From NCBI RefSeq assembly GCF_003014595.1, contig NZ_PYGK01000002.1:455555-519554 (forward strand): DNA of 64,000 nucleotides. The letters are read 5' to 3'. The notes beneath the pieces were generated by a model. The model searched no databases and had not been told where the DNA came from. It saw only the letters and a list, made by a program, of their open reading frames with translations. Shown in pieces: positions 34,496 to 43,800 of this stretch (position 1 is its first letter; each line of letters begins with the position of its first letter). The translations under genes were made by a program, and so were the position numbers. The stretch is from Chitinophaga ginsengisoli. GTDB lineage: Bacteria > Bacteroidota > Bacteroidia > Chitinophagales > Chitinophagaceae.

Positions 34496-35152
34496 TTATC
34501 TATGCAACAGCAGCGGACTTACAGCTTTTCTCCAGATAGCGTAACCCTGTGCATTCATATGCAGCATATCTTCCACAAATAGCTCTTTTCTGGGTTGACC
34601 GTTCTTATCGAGCATCAGTTGAAATACATCTACAAAAGTGATGTGAGACAGCTTTGCAATATAACTGCGGATGAGGCTATTCGCCTGTTTAGCGATGGGC
34701 AGGAACTGCACCCTGCTTGGGCTCGGTTTGATGGAAATATATACAATGGGAGTATTGGGTAGTTTGCTTCTGATAGTCGCATACAGGTTTTTAAACCTGT
34801 TAAAGATGCTATCTGCTGTTATGCCTTTTTCTGTCAGGTCATTCTCCCCAACATAAAGCACTATCTGACGTGGGTGATAAGGAAAGATGATCTGATCAGC
34901 GTAATAGATGATATCATTCGTTACAGCACCACCTACTCCCCTGTTCATGACAACATAACTGCTGAAGGTCCTCTCAAGGTCATCCCATTTACGGATAGAG
35001 GAACTTCCGGTGAACAGTATCGGGTTCGCCGGAGGCGCATACATCTTATCCCACTTCTGGATAGTGTTGATATCGTCCTGATATCTTTGTGCGTGAACAG
35101 CAGAAATACAAACGATCAGGATCAGTACTAAAAAGCTTAACAGTTTCTTCAT
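34496..35152 (-). CDS. Secreted SGNH/GDSL-type hydrolase
   Basis: I chose the ATG at 35152 (MKKLLSFLVL); an upstream GTG and another ATG (35158) exist. The 218-residue protein has a signal peptide (1-22, ending SAVHAQ) and the SGNH blocks: GSSSIRKW (Ser), Gly-containing NRGVGGA, GENDLTEKG (Asn) and DMLHMNAQGYAIW (Asp and His). The catalytic set is complete and it ends normally at LLLHR. It probably cleaves an ester such as acetyl groups of carbohydrate. Its stop is shared with the dehydrogenase remnant below it. Confidence 0.82.
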   Translation of the reverse strand: MKKLLSFLVLILIVCISAVHAQRYQDDINTIQKWDKMYAPPANPILFTGSSSIRKWDDLERTFSSYVVMNRGVGGAVTNDIIYYADQIIFPYHPRQIVLYVGENDLTEKGITADSIFNRFKNLYATIRSKLPNTPIVYISIKPSPSRVQFLPIAKQANSLIRSYIAKLSHITFVDVFQLMLDKNGQPRKELFVEDMLHMNAQGYAIWRKAVSPLLLHR

Positions 35153-35171
35153 AAACATGGTATAATGATTA

Positions 35172-35684
35172 TTATTTAATTGCACGAAAAGTAAGGCTCA
35201 TTCTTCCATTGTTCGTATCTGACGCGGGAATTGCATGTAGCCATTCATCCTGAACAGCCTGTGTCATGTAGATCAGGGAACCTGCAGGCAACGGAAAGTC
35301 AATCGTCTCAACGGGCTCTTTGATGTTTTTGAACCGGAGTGTTCTTGTTTCTCCAACAGAAACAATGGCAATACCTGTTCCTTGTTCAAGGATATCTGTC
35401 TGATCTGCATGAAAACCCATCTTAGATTTCCCGTCCAGGTAGTAGTTTATAAGGCAGTTATTGGGGGTAAAACCCAGCGTAGTGCTTATCCGGGTAACAA
35501 TAGCTTCCAGTTCAGGGGGAAAGGCCTGAAAAGGATAGCTCATCTGTGAATAATTGTAGGCAACGCCAAAACTCGCGGTTTTACGGGCAAGCATTCTTTC
35601 ATCCCATAAAACATTATCCCTCAATGAACTAAATAAGCGCTCAGCATCCCGTACGAAATCCGGTATAAAAGTAATTCCGTTCAT
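35172..35684 (-). CDS. AlkB-like 2-oxoglutarate/Fe(II) dioxygenase
   Basis: A 170-residue protein of the AlkB/AlkBH family: the Fe(II) site GFHADQTD (His92, Asp94), His150 (EWLHAIP) and the 2-oxoglutarate-binding Arg161 in GRMSLTFR, plus INYY upstream. AlkB enzymes remove methyl damage from nucleic acids by oxidation. The stop lies 19 bp from the downstream hydrolase start. An AlkC-like glycosylase gene is 5 kb away. Confidence 0.86.
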   Translation of the reverse strand: MNGITFIPDFVRDAERLFSSLRDNVLWDERMLARKTASFGVAYNYSQMSYPFQAFPPELEAIVTRISTTLGFTPNNCLINYYLDGKSKMGFHADQTDILEQGTGIAIVSVGETRTLRFKNIKEPVETIDFPLPAGSLIYMTQAVQDEWLHAIPASDTNNGRMSLTFRAIK

Positions 35685-35816
35685 AGTGCCGCAAAATATA
35701 GAAAATCTTGCAGGATAATGCCGCCAAGATCCTGTGTGGTAGGGATGATTATATCATGTAAGCCGGATTGACTATCTTTACACACCAGATTTTACACACC
35801 AGGAAATAAGTTTACA

Positions 35817-37154
35817 ATGGAAAGCTCAGAAACAAAAGAACAAGCAATTAAGGTAGTAATCATCGGCGGTGGATTTGCAGGCATTAATCTGGCCCAACGA
35901 TTGCAGCACGACAAGCGTTACCAGATTACATTGGTAGATAAGAACAACTATAACTTCTTCCCCCCACTCATCTATCAGCTGGCGACGGGATACCTGGAGA
36001 CATCAAGCATCTGTTACCCTTTTCGTAAATTATTCCGGGATAAGCCCAATCTCCGCTTCCATATGGGAGAGTTCCAACGGGTAGACCCGGAAGCACATAT
36101 CTGTTACCTGAATGAAGGCGAAATAGAATACGATTACCTCGTTTTTGCCACAGGTACTGAAACCAACTATTTCGGCAATGAAAACATAAAGAAGTACGCT
36201 ATTCCAATGAAGAATGTGAATGATGCACTGGAGATGCGGAATACGCTTCTAAAAAGGCTGGAAATAGCCTGTATCACCCAGGACCCTGCGGAGCGGAAGA
36301 AACTGACCACTATTGTCATTGCAGGTGGTGGTCCTACCGGTGTGGAAGTATCCGGCATGCTGGCGGAATTACGTCAGTATGTGGTCAGAAAAGACTATCC
36401 GGAACTACATGGACATGGCGGGGAGATCTACCTGGTGAGCGGTGGAGAAAGCCTGCTTGAACCGATGACTAAAAAGTCGCAACGGCACACCTATAATGCC
36501 TTACGCAGGCTAGGCGTGAAGATCAAGCTGAAAACAAGGGTAAAAGACTTCGTGGACGATCAGGTGATCCTGAACAACGGCGATACTATTCAGACTAAAA
36601 CCCTCATCTGGGCAGCCGGTGTAACCGCACGGCTGATGGACGGCATTCCCGTGGCCAGTACCGGCGCAGGCAGGAGAATGATGACAGATGCTTACAACAG
36701 GGTGATCGGTGTGGACGATATCTTTGCTATCGGCGATACCTGTTTACAGACCACTGATAAGAATTTCCCGGACGGACATCCCCAGCTGGCACAGGTTGCA
36801 TTACAACAGGGTAAGCTCCTGGCCAAGAACTTCTCCGCAATGGCGGATAACAAGCCGCTGAAGCCTTTCAGTTATATAGATAAAGGCACTATGGCTATTA
36901 TCGGTCGTAATAATGCTGTAGCTGACGTTCCTAAGCCAAAACTGCACTTCAATGGCTTTATTGCCTGGTTCATGTGGTTGTTCATTCACGTGATGGCACT
37001 CATCAACTACCGCAACAAGCTGAAAACCATGTACAACTGGACCGTGGCCTATTTTACAAGAGACCAGGCCCTGCGTATGATCATTAAACCGATCCCACCT
37101 CAGCCGGAGGTAAAGCAAGCTGAAATGGCGGCAGCGGTTAAATCTTCAGTCTGA
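35817..37154 (+). CDS. Type II NADH dehydrogenase (NDH-2)
   Basis: A 445-residue flavoprotein. FAD motif VVIIGGGFAGINLAQRL (about 13-29), NAD motif VIAGGGPTGVEVSGMLAEL in the middle and the IFAIGDTC signature. Near the C-terminus GFIAWFMWLFIHVMALINY and the following amphipathic helices form the membrane anchor. It oxidises NADH and reduces quinone without proton pumping. It is convergent with the acyltransferase gene, and they overlap by 17 bp. Confidence 0.9.
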   Translation: MESSETKEQAIKVVIIGGGFAGINLAQRLQHDKRYQITLVDKNNYNFFPPLIYQLATGYLETSSICYPFRKLFRDKPNLRFHMGEFQRVDPEAHICYLNEGEIEYDYLVFATGTETNYFGNENIKKYAIPMKNVNDALEMRNTLLKRLEIACITQDPAERKKLTTIVIAGGGPTGVEVSGMLAELRQYVVRKDYPELHGHGGEIYLVSGGESLLEPMTKKSQRHTYNALRRLGVKIKLKTRVKDFVDDQVILNNGDTIQTKTLIWAAGVTARLMDGIPVASTGAGRRMMTDAYNRVIGVDDIFAIGDTCLQTTDKNFPDGHPQLAQVALQQGKLLAKNFSAMADNKPLKPFSYIDKGTMAIIGRNNAVADVPKPKLHFNGFIAWFMWLFIHVMALINYRNKLKTMYNWTVAYFTRDQALRMIIKPIPPQPEVKQAEMAAAVKSSV

Positions 37155-38310
37155 TCCGTTTCTTTTCCATCCAACCTACCAGTAGAATGACCAGGAAGCC
37201 GATCGCAATAGAGCGGAGTATCCCTCCTATCCCTTCACTTAATGCAGTTGGGTAGCTGAATCCAACCAACGCCAGCACTGCGTAAAGCAAATACGGGATC
37301 AGGTAACAGGTTAATGTACTCGTACCAGCCGGACGGATCCATTTGAACCAATCCATCTTACCTTTTACGTCTACCAGCCAGATCATTGCGGTAAATAGCA
37401 GTATGCTGATGCCTGAGCAGATCAACACCCAGGCCGGGGTAGCCCGGATCTTGGAAATACCGGCGGTATAGGGGCGTAGTATAAAACCAGCCACTATCGC
37501 CAGCACTCCCAGGCCTATAAATACGGCCCAGAGGGAGCTTAACTTCCTTTTTTTGTCCAGCAGTGTATACAATGAAGAGATCACCGCTCCTGCCATGATC
37601 AGGGATACGGAAGAAGCATTGTCTATAACCGGAATCTCGAAGTGCAACAGGCCGGCGTGAGTCAATATGTTTATCAGCAGAAAAACGCCTAAAATGGCGG
37701 TTATAGCTCCAAAGTTACCTTTCACTATCAGGTACAAGCTGGCACAGACCAGGTATGCCCACCCGATAATGCCCAGTATACCCCACCAGGAAGGCCGCAT
37801 CCAGTGTGGCGCATCTGCCGGACCTCCTTTATATAGCGCCGCCATAACAAGCAGTAAGACAATACCGGCGCCCACCAGTGTATATCTTTTTTTCTTTTCC
37901 ATTTCCTGCGGATAATCCAGCCATATCAGGAAGAATCCGATGGTGATCAGCAGTTCCCATATCGGGTAAGGTAAATATGCCGCCTGACTGTAATTTTCCA
38001 GGTTGACATGGAAAAAGCCCATGACGATCAACGCCAGGGAGCGGACCAGGATATGCGTTTCTGTACTGATGAAGGATTTCTGCTGACTAATGCGTTTTCC
38101 GATGGCAAAGGGAATGGACAGGCCGACGATAAATAGAAAGGCAGGAAAGACCGTATCTGCAAATCCTAGCCCATCTTCCTGGGCTTGTACGTGTTCAATC
38201 CAGGCAGGGATATTTTTCACACCACTGACGTCATTTACAAAGATCATGGTCAGCATGGTAAGGGCGCGAAAGGCATCAATAGATAACAGGCGTTGGGATG
38301 ATTTAAGCAT
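37138..38310 (-). CDS. Membrane acyltransferase (HGSNAT/DUF5009-like)
   Basis: A 390-residue protein of about 10-11 transmembrane segments. It starts SSQRLLSIDAFRALTMLTMI, with the SxDxxRG-like opening of heparan-alpha-glucosaminide N-acetyltransferase-like (DUF5009/DUF1624) proteins, and has GLGFADTVFPAFLFIVGLSI. Such proteins transfer acyl groups across the membrane to glycans. It starts only 1 bp from the trehalase stop, so trehalase and this gene are probably one transcript. Confidence 0.82.
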   Translation of the reverse strand: MLKSSQRLLSIDAFRALTMLTMIFVNDVSGVKNIPAWIEHVQAQEDGLGFADTVFPAFLFIVGLSIPFAIGKRISQQKSFISTETHILVRSLALIVMGFFHVNLENYSQAAYLPYPIWELLITIGFFLIWLDYPQEMEKKKRYTLVGAGIVLLLVMAALYKGGPADAPHWMRPSWWGILGIIGWAYLVCASLYLIVKGNFGAITAILGVFLLINILTHAGLLHFEIPVIDNASSVSLIMAGAVISSLYTLLDKKRKLSSLWAVFIGLGVLAIVAGFILRPYTAGISKIRATPAWVLICSGISILLFTAMIWLVDVKGKMDWFKWIRPAGTSTLTCYLIPYLLYAVLALVGFSYPTALSEGIGGILRSIAIGFLVILLVGWMEKKRIRLKI

Positions 38311-38311
38311 G

Positions 38312-39928
38312 CTATAAGGTATTAATATTTTTTACATTATTCAATACCCCTTCCTGTTGCAGGTGCAATATTTTCAGGAGCACCCCGTTCGTCCATCCGA
38401 AGCCGTCCTGATTAGGGTATTCTCCTCCTCCTCCCTGCAGCGAGGTGTCTTTCACGTTATACTTCTCCAGCAGCTTACCTGTTTGTTTAAACACCCGGAT
38501 GTTCTGGTTTGCCCAGCGGCCGGCTATCTCAGATGCAAGGGAGTCGTTCTTATAGGTGAGCAGGCCGGAGATCGTCATCCAGTGCAGGGGCGCCCAACCA
38601 TTGGGAGCATCCCATTGTTCTCCTGTTTCGATTGGCGTGGATACCAGTCCGCCGGGATACAGGAACTGTCGCTGTATCACGATGGCAGCACTATCTGCCT
38701 GTCCCTGGCGGGCAATCCCGAAAAACAGCGGATACATACCACCCAGGTTCAGTACAGGCGTTCTGGTGCCTTTTTTAAAGTCGTAATCCCTGAAAAAGCC
38801 GGTCTTCGGGTCCCAGCAATAGCGCAGGATAGCATCCCGGCGGGTAGCGGCGGCAGCTTCGTATTGCAGGGCCATGGCGGTATTGCCCTTCATGCTGTAA
38901 GCATCTCCGAGGGTCATTTCCAGGTTGTATAAGAGGCAGTTAAGGTCTACAGGGATAATATCCGTAACGTGGATAGAAGACAGTGATTTCCCGTCTGCCA
39001 GCCAGCGGCTGCTGAAGTCCCAGCCAGATTCTGCACCGGTACGCAGTTCCTGGTAAACCTTTTCGACCGGTTGCCGGCGGGCGCTTTTGGCCGTTTTGAT
39101 GTCTTCCGTCCAGGCTTCTTCCCGGGGCCAGTTGCCCCTGTCGTAATAGCGATTGAGGACGGCCCCGTCAGACAATGCTACCAGGTGTTCTTCGCTCTGT
39201 CCTTCTATCGGCTTCTTCATCCAGAAATGATGTTCCTTTTCCAGGGCATCGAGGTATGTGGTTAGTATCTCCTGTTTGCGATCCTCCTTTGCGGAGATCA
39301 GCAGTTGCAGCATCAGGGCGAAATAAGGTGGTTGTGAGCGTGTGAGGTAATAGGTGCGGTTGCCATTAGGGATAAAACCATAGGTGCGTATCAGGAAGGC
39401 AAAGTTCTTTACCATACTCTCTATCAGGTCTATACGGCCGCTTTCTTTCAGTCCCAGCATGGTGAAATAGCTATCCCAGTAATACACCTCACGGAAACGG
39501 CCCCCCGGAACAACATAGGGAGCAGGCAGGCTGATAAGGGAACCCCATGTATTGGCACTGTCAGGCTCCCGTTTTAAGACTTTCCAGAGTGATTCAATAT
39601 GTGCGACAACGTCCTGACTGGTATCGGTGATGTAATGGGTAGTAGCGGCTGCGGGTACCAGGAAATATTTATGAATGAAAGCGGCCAGACTAAACCCTTC
39701 TGCCTCCTGTTCTTTTGCATAAAACTGAAGCACCATTGCAGGCGCTGCCTGGGGTCTGCAGTCTGCGAAAGTTTTGCTGTCGGGAAAGATGTGGGCGGAT
39801 TGGACGGCTTCAAACAATCCGGGGAATTCCTGCCTGGGGGAGCGTTCTTTAACCTGCGGTGGCCGCTGCTGCTTACAGGCCAATCCGCATGCCATGGCAA
39901 TGGCAATGAAAAAGCGTTTTCCATTCAT
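38312..39928 (-). CDS. Trehalase, lipoprotein type (GH37)
   Basis: A 538-residue secreted protein. The N-terminus is a lipoprotein signal with ACGLACK (Cys near residue 18), and the glucosidase has both trehalase signatures: PGGRFREVYYWDSYF and QWDAPNGWAPLHW. The catalytic acid is in the YFxR-like region and the GGGGEYPNQDGFGWTNGV end is typical. It cuts trehalose into two glucose molecules in the periplasm or on the surface. It lies before the membrane acyltransferase gene in one operon. Confidence 0.9.
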   Translation of the reverse strand: MNGKRFFIAIAMACGLACKQQRPPQVKERSPRQEFPGLFEAVQSAHIFPDSKTFADCRPQAAPAMVLQFYAKEQEAEGFSLAAFIHKYFLVPAAATTHYITDTSQDVVAHIESLWKVLKREPDSANTWGSLISLPAPYVVPGGRFREVYYWDSYFTMLGLKESGRIDLIESMVKNFAFLIRTYGFIPNGNRTYYLTRSQPPYFALMLQLLISAKEDRKQEILTTYLDALEKEHHFWMKKPIEGQSEEHLVALSDGAVLNRYYDRGNWPREEAWTEDIKTAKSARRQPVEKVYQELRTGAESGWDFSSRWLADGKSLSSIHVTDIIPVDLNCLLYNLEMTLGDAYSMKGNTAMALQYEAAAATRRDAILRYCWDPKTGFFRDYDFKKGTRTPVLNLGGMYPLFFGIARQGQADSAAIVIQRQFLYPGGLVSTPIETGEQWDAPNGWAPLHWMTISGLLTYKNDSLASEIAGRWANQNIRVFKQTGKLLEKYNVKDTSLQGGGGEYPNQDGFGWTNGVLLKILHLQQEGVLNNVKNINTL

Positions 39929-39966
39929 ACGTTACGTGGTTTCTATATTTTATAAAGGCTCCCTGC

Positions 39967-40236
39967 TTACCGGTTAATACGGTTCAGCAAGATGGCGAAA
40001 GATCGCATATTTTCGCGTGTTGCGCCAGCATCATTTTCAGATTGCTCAAATAACTGCCTGAGATCTTCCATCTGGCTCATCAACGAAGGCGATATGAAAC
40101 TATATTTTCTCAGGATGTTTATGGCTTCATCTACCTGTGGCTTCGCGTAACTATATATCCTGAAGGTGTAAGGCGGGTCAAGGAAATAGGATTTGATCTC
40201 TGCAAGGCGGATAATATCCGGATTACTTATTTTCAT
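39967..40236 (-). CDS. Hypothetical helical protein
   Basis: I chose the ATG at 40236 (MKISNPDIIRLAEIKS); the frame extends upstream to an in-frame start at 40383, which would run into the divergent AlkC gene. The 89-residue protein looks helical (YSYAKPQVDEAINILRKY, LMSQMEDLRQLFEQSENDAG) with no signal peptide. I recognise no family. It is upstream of trehalase on the same strand (38-bp gap) and may be co-transcribed with it. Confidence 0.55.
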   Translation of the reverse strand: MKISNPDIIRLAEIKSYFLDPPYTFRIYSYAKPQVDEAINILRKYSFISPSLMSQMEDLRQLFEQSENDAGATRENMRSFAILLNRINR

Positions 40237-40360
40237 AATTACACATTTCAGCGAAACAAAGTACAAAGTTACACTATTACCGGGGGATACGGATAAATTA
40301 ATCCCTACCCGCCTTCGGAAGACAATACTTACTTTTGCAGCTCCTGTAAAATACCTTACT

Positions 40361-41458
40361 ATGAGTAGCTTACTGAAAGACATTTATTCCCCTGCCTTTT
40401 ATAACAGTTTTTCCGACGTACTTGTCAAAACAGTACCCTCATTCAACAAAAAGCGGTTCATTGAAAGGATATACCAGGACGGCTTTGAAGAAAAGGAACT
40501 GAAAGAGCGGATGAAGCACACGACAGCCGTTTTGCACGAATTTATGCCTGCCAGTTATACCCAGGCCATTCCCCTGATCGAAAAGACCATTAACAGCCTC
40601 AGAAAGGCCGGCTTCAGGGAAGCCCTGGAGTTTATCTTCTTCCCTGACTACCTAGCTACTTATGGGCTGGAACACTATGACACTTCTATCAGGGCACTGG
40701 AATTCGTAACCCAGTTCATCACCTGTGAATTTGCCGTACGCCCTTTTATCCTCAAATACGGCGACACGATGATGCAGCAGATGCTGGCCTGGTCCTTACA
40801 TGAAAGTGAGAAGGTAAGGCGCCTGGCCAGCGAAGGCAGCCGTCCCCGTTTGCCCTGGGCAATGGCTATCCCTTTCCTGAAAAAAGACCCTACCCCCATA
40901 CTGCCCATCCTGGAAAACCTGAAACAAGACCCTTCCGAGTCGGTAAGACGTAGTGTGGCGAACAATCTCAATGACATCGCCAAGGATAATCCGGCTATCG
41001 TGATCGCCATTGCGACAAAATGGAAGGGCATCAGCAAAGAAACGGACGCTATTATCAAACATGGCAGCCGCACCTTACTGAAACAGGGCAGTAAGGAGAT
41101 GTTGCAGCATTACGGATTGGACAGCACACATGTTGCTTTCAGCGACTTTAAAATACTGACACCAAAGGTCCGCACCGGTGACAGCCTGGAATTCTCCTTC
41201 GCCATCAAAAACAAGGATGCACAACCACAAACGATCAGGCTGGAATATGGGGTACACTACCTGAAGGCGAACGGCACCCTATCCAAAAAAGTGTTTAAGA
41301 TCAGTGAGAAGACCTATGCCCCTGGCGAACAGGTAAAGATTCTCCGGAAACAATCCTTCCGGCTCATTACTACCCGGGTATTTTATCCCGGTAAACACCA
41401 GCTGTCCGTCATCATCAATGGAGAGGAATATCCGGCTAAAGCATTCGAGTTGATATAG
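40361..41458 (+). CDS. AlkC-like DNA alkylation repair protein with an Ig-like C-terminus
   Basis: I chose the ATG at 40361 (MSSLLKDIYSPAFYN); an in-frame upstream extension to 40193 is unlikely because it reads across the divergent promoter. The 365-residue protein has a HEAT-repeat (ALK-motif) domain to about residue 260, with KVRRLASEGSRPRLPWAMAI and SVRRSVANNLNDIAKDNP, as in AlkC/AlkD glycosylases. A beta-rich end (about 275-365: FKILTPKVRTGDSLEFSFAI, LIYPAK-like finish) matches the Ig-like domain of AlkC. A Bacteroidota-type -7 element, tacttttg, lies at 40330-40337. Confidence 0.85.
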   Translation: MSSLLKDIYSPAFYNSFSDVLVKTVPSFNKKRFIERIYQDGFEEKELKERMKHTTAVLHEFMPASYTQAIPLIEKTINSLRKAGFREALEFIFFPDYLATYGLEHYDTSIRALEFVTQFITCEFAVRPFILKYGDTMMQQMLAWSLHESEKVRRLASEGSRPRLPWAMAIPFLKKDPTPILPILENLKQDPSESVRRSVANNLNDIAKDNPAIVIAIATKWKGISKETDAIIKHGSRTLLKQGSKEMLQHYGLDSTHVAFSDFKILTPKVRTGDSLEFSFAIKNKDAQPQTIRLEYGVHYLKANGTLSKKVFKISEKTYAPGEQVKILRKQSFRLITTRVFYPGKHQLSVIINGEEYPAKAFELI

Positions 41459-41568
41459 GGTTTACACGTATCTCAAATTGTCTCAATTCCCCCCTTAATA
41501 TGGCAATAATGACCAGCCATTTTCTGCGGGGACAATCGGACATTTGTAGTACACTAAACCTCAAAGAC

Positions 41569-42327
41569 ATGAAAGAATATATTGCTGATCAAGCCGCTAC
41601 ACTTGACCACCCGGTAGTGTCCGAACAGGAATGGACAGAGGCCCGTAAAAAACTAATGCAGAAAGAAAAGGAGCTGACCCACCTGAAAGATGAACTGACT
41701 CACCTGCGCCAACAACTCCCTTGGGTAAAAATCGAAAAGGACTACGTTTTTGAAGGAGCAGACAGAACATATACCTTAGCCGATCTCTTTGACGGCCGCA
41801 GCCAGCTGATCGTACAACACTTCATGCTAGGACCAGGCTGGAAAGAAGGTTGCCCCGGCTGTTCATTCATGGCCGATCATGTAGATGGGGCGCTGGTCCA
41901 CCTGTTGAACCACGATGTTTCTTATGTGGCGGTGTCTCGCGCTCCTATGAGCGATATCATTCCTTTTCAGAAAAGGATGGGATGGGGCTTCAAATGGGTG
42001 TCTTCCAACAAAAACGACTTCAACTATGACTTCCACGTTTCTGCTACCGAAGAAGACATCGCCAAAAATGAGATGATTTATAATTACGACAAGATTCCCG
42101 TAACAGAGCAGGAATTACCCGGTGTCAGCGTCTTCTATAAAGACGATAACGGAGATATCTTTCATACCTATTCATCTTTTGCCAGAGGAGTAGATATCAT
42201 GCTCACCACCTACAATTTACTGGAAATGACGCCAAAGGGACGTAATGAAGACAATGCGATGAATTGGGTAAAACACCATGATAAATATGAAACCAAGGCT
42301 CCGGAAGCAAGTAATTGCTGCCACTAA
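41569..42327 (+). CDS. DUF899 (thioredoxin-fold-like) protein
   Basis: I chose the ATG at 41569 (MKEYIADQAATLDHP); an upstream in-frame start at 41500 adds 23 unlikely residues. A coiled N-terminus (KLMQKEKELTHLKDELTHLR) precedes the DUF899 core (about 60-240) with GPGWKEGCPGCSFMADHVDG, whose CxxC is in a thioredoxin-like position, and YDKIPVTEQELPGVSVFYKD. Such proteins are of unknown function. It lies 12 bp before the next, co-directional membrane protein. Confidence 0.82.
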   Translation: MKEYIADQAATLDHPVVSEQEWTEARKKLMQKEKELTHLKDELTHLRQQLPWVKIEKDYVFEGADRTYTLADLFDGRSQLIVQHFMLGPGWKEGCPGCSFMADHVDGALVHLLNHDVSYVAVSRAPMSDIIPFQKRMGWGFKWVSSNKNDFNYDFHVSATEEDIAKNEMIYNYDKIPVTEQELPGVSVFYKDDNGDIFHTYSSFARGVDIMLTTYNLLEMTPKGRNEDNAMNWVKHHDKYETKAPEASNCCH

Positions 42328-42338
42328 CAGTTGATATC

Positions 42339-42794
42339 ATGCGTACATTTAATTGTTGCGGGGGACATGCTGAAAAGTCGGTTCCCTGCAATGTTCCTGC
42401 ACAATTGTCCGCACCTGCGGAAGAGGGAATGCGCGGTAAAGAAGCGTCAGTAACAACCGTTCCTGCCAGCAAATCCGAAGGCATTTTCAGGAGGACAGCA
42501 CGCTTTATTAAACCCGTACTCCCCGCCTTTCTGCTGGCGCTTGTTCCCAAATGTCCTTTCTGCCTTGCGGCCTATATTGCATTAGGTACGGGTATTGGTT
42601 TATCTGTAGCAAGTGCGAAATTGCTGTACATATCCCTGTTGTGTGCAGGTGTGATACCATTATCATTATTTGCCGCCAGATATATCGGGATGTATTTCTT
42701 CCCGGTTACCATCACCGGATGGAGGGCACGGCAACAGCTGTTTATTGTAATGACGGGAATCCTGATCGGCAGCAGTATACTGTTACTTTTTTGA
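42339..42794 (+). CDS. Small membrane protein with Cys-rich N-terminus, unknown function
   Basis: I chose the ATG at 42339 (MRTFNCCGGHAEKS). The 151-residue protein has an N-terminal Cys-rich stretch (CCGGH...CN), then about three or four hydrophobic spans from residue 60. The first begins LVPKCPFCLAAYIALGTGIG, with a CxxC at the membrane surface reminiscent of MerC/thiol-linked membrane proteins. Metal or redox function is only a guess. It follows DUF899 by 11 bp, and its end overlaps the next, convergent gene by 12 bp. Confidence 0.6.
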   Translation: MRTFNCCGGHAEKSVPCNVPAQLSAPAEEGMRGKEASVTTVPASKSEGIFRRTARFIKPVLPAFLLALVPKCPFCLAAYIALGTGIGLSVASAKLLYISLLCAGVIPLSLFAARYIGMYFFPVTITGWRARQQLFIVMTGILIGSSILLLF

Positions 42795-43706
42795 GTTGAA
42801 TACTTCCAGGCACCAGTCTATCAGGCCTTTCTGATCAATAATACTCCATGCATGAGGATGCCTGTCTGTACCGTTATATCCTTTATTCTCTGTGGTGATA
42901 AGCGTGGCGTCGTCATTGCCGTTTAGTTTCAGTTGGTTTACCAATCCTGCCAGGTCAAGTGCATTCATGTCATAGTAATCTTTTCGCCTGTTTTCGATCC
43001 ACCAGTTGACATCCGGCTCGGTATAAAGTCTTACATGTGCATGGTTTAGCAAGCCTGCATTGCCGCCATTTGCTGCTGTGTGAGAATAGGGAGACAACTG
43101 CTGGTAAGCAGTCAGATATTGTCCAGGAGGGCCACCCATTTTGCTGATAAACATATCTTTCAGCCCCTGTGCTTCCGCCACAGCGCCCTGATGAAATTTT
43201 CTTTCGATGGTATGGATAGCGAGATACCACATCCGTTCATAATCCAGCGGAGGATCTGCAGCAAATACACCTGCTATTTTGATATGATAGACTGACTTAC
43301 CTGCTGCACAATACTGTGCGTAACGAACGGCCCCTGTACCTGCAGCCGACAAACCACCTATGATCACTTTATCTGCCGGGATCTTATGGGCTGACAATAC
43401 TTCATTTATCAAGGTATCCATGTAATGAAGTACAGTATCTCCTACCATGTTTTCCCTGAAGCCATTGTCATACCGTGGTACAATGCTGACTACCAGCACA
43501 CCATGTTCCAGCGCGTATTCATTGCCCGCATTTGAAAGGGCCTGGTTGTTTAAAACCAATAATCCTTTTATGGGGCTTGAGGGTATCAGTTTTACGTAAA
43601 AATTATGCGTGCTGTCCTTCGCATCCCTGTATACGTACTTCACTTCCTGTGCATGCAGTTGCAGGCATAAAAAACATAAGAGCAGTAAGATGTAATAACG
43701 TTTCAT
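42783..43706 (-). CDS. Secreted alpha/beta-hydrolase-fold protein
   Basis: I chose the ATG at 43706 (MKRYYILLLLCFLCLQLHAQ, a signal peptide). The 307-residue protein has a nucleophile-elbow-like VIIGGLSAAGTGAVRYAQY and a late His in RHPHAWSIIDQKGLIDWC, as in alpha/beta hydrolases of the esterase-D or dienelactone type. The substrate is unknown. It is convergent with the preceding membrane protein and divergent from the lipoprotein gene at 43801. Confidence 0.68.
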   Translation of the reverse strand: MKRYYILLLLCFLCLQLHAQEVKYVYRDAKDSTHNFYVKLIPSSPIKGLLVLNNQALSNAGNEYALEHGVLVVSIVPRYDNGFRENMVGDTVLHYMDTLINEVLSAHKIPADKVIIGGLSAAGTGAVRYAQYCAAGKSVYHIKIAGVFAADPPLDYERMWYLAIHTIERKFHQGAVAEAQGLKDMFISKMGGPPGQYLTAYQQLSPYSHTAANGGNAGLLNHAHVRLYTEPDVNWWIENRRKDYYDMNALDLAGLVNQLKLNGNDDATLITTENKGYNGTDRHPHAWSIIDQKGLIDWCLEVFNSKK

Positions 43707-43800
43707 GAAAGTGCTGTTATTATTCACTAAATATAGTCAAAACACAGGCATTTTGGCTCCTACAGAATATTCGATATTTTCGTTCAGCCAAAGACGATCT

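Noticed and set aside
40193..40360. Upstream extension of the AlkC-like protein
   Set aside because: It crosses the divergent promoter and the 5' end of the opposite gene; the family start fits the ATG at 40361.
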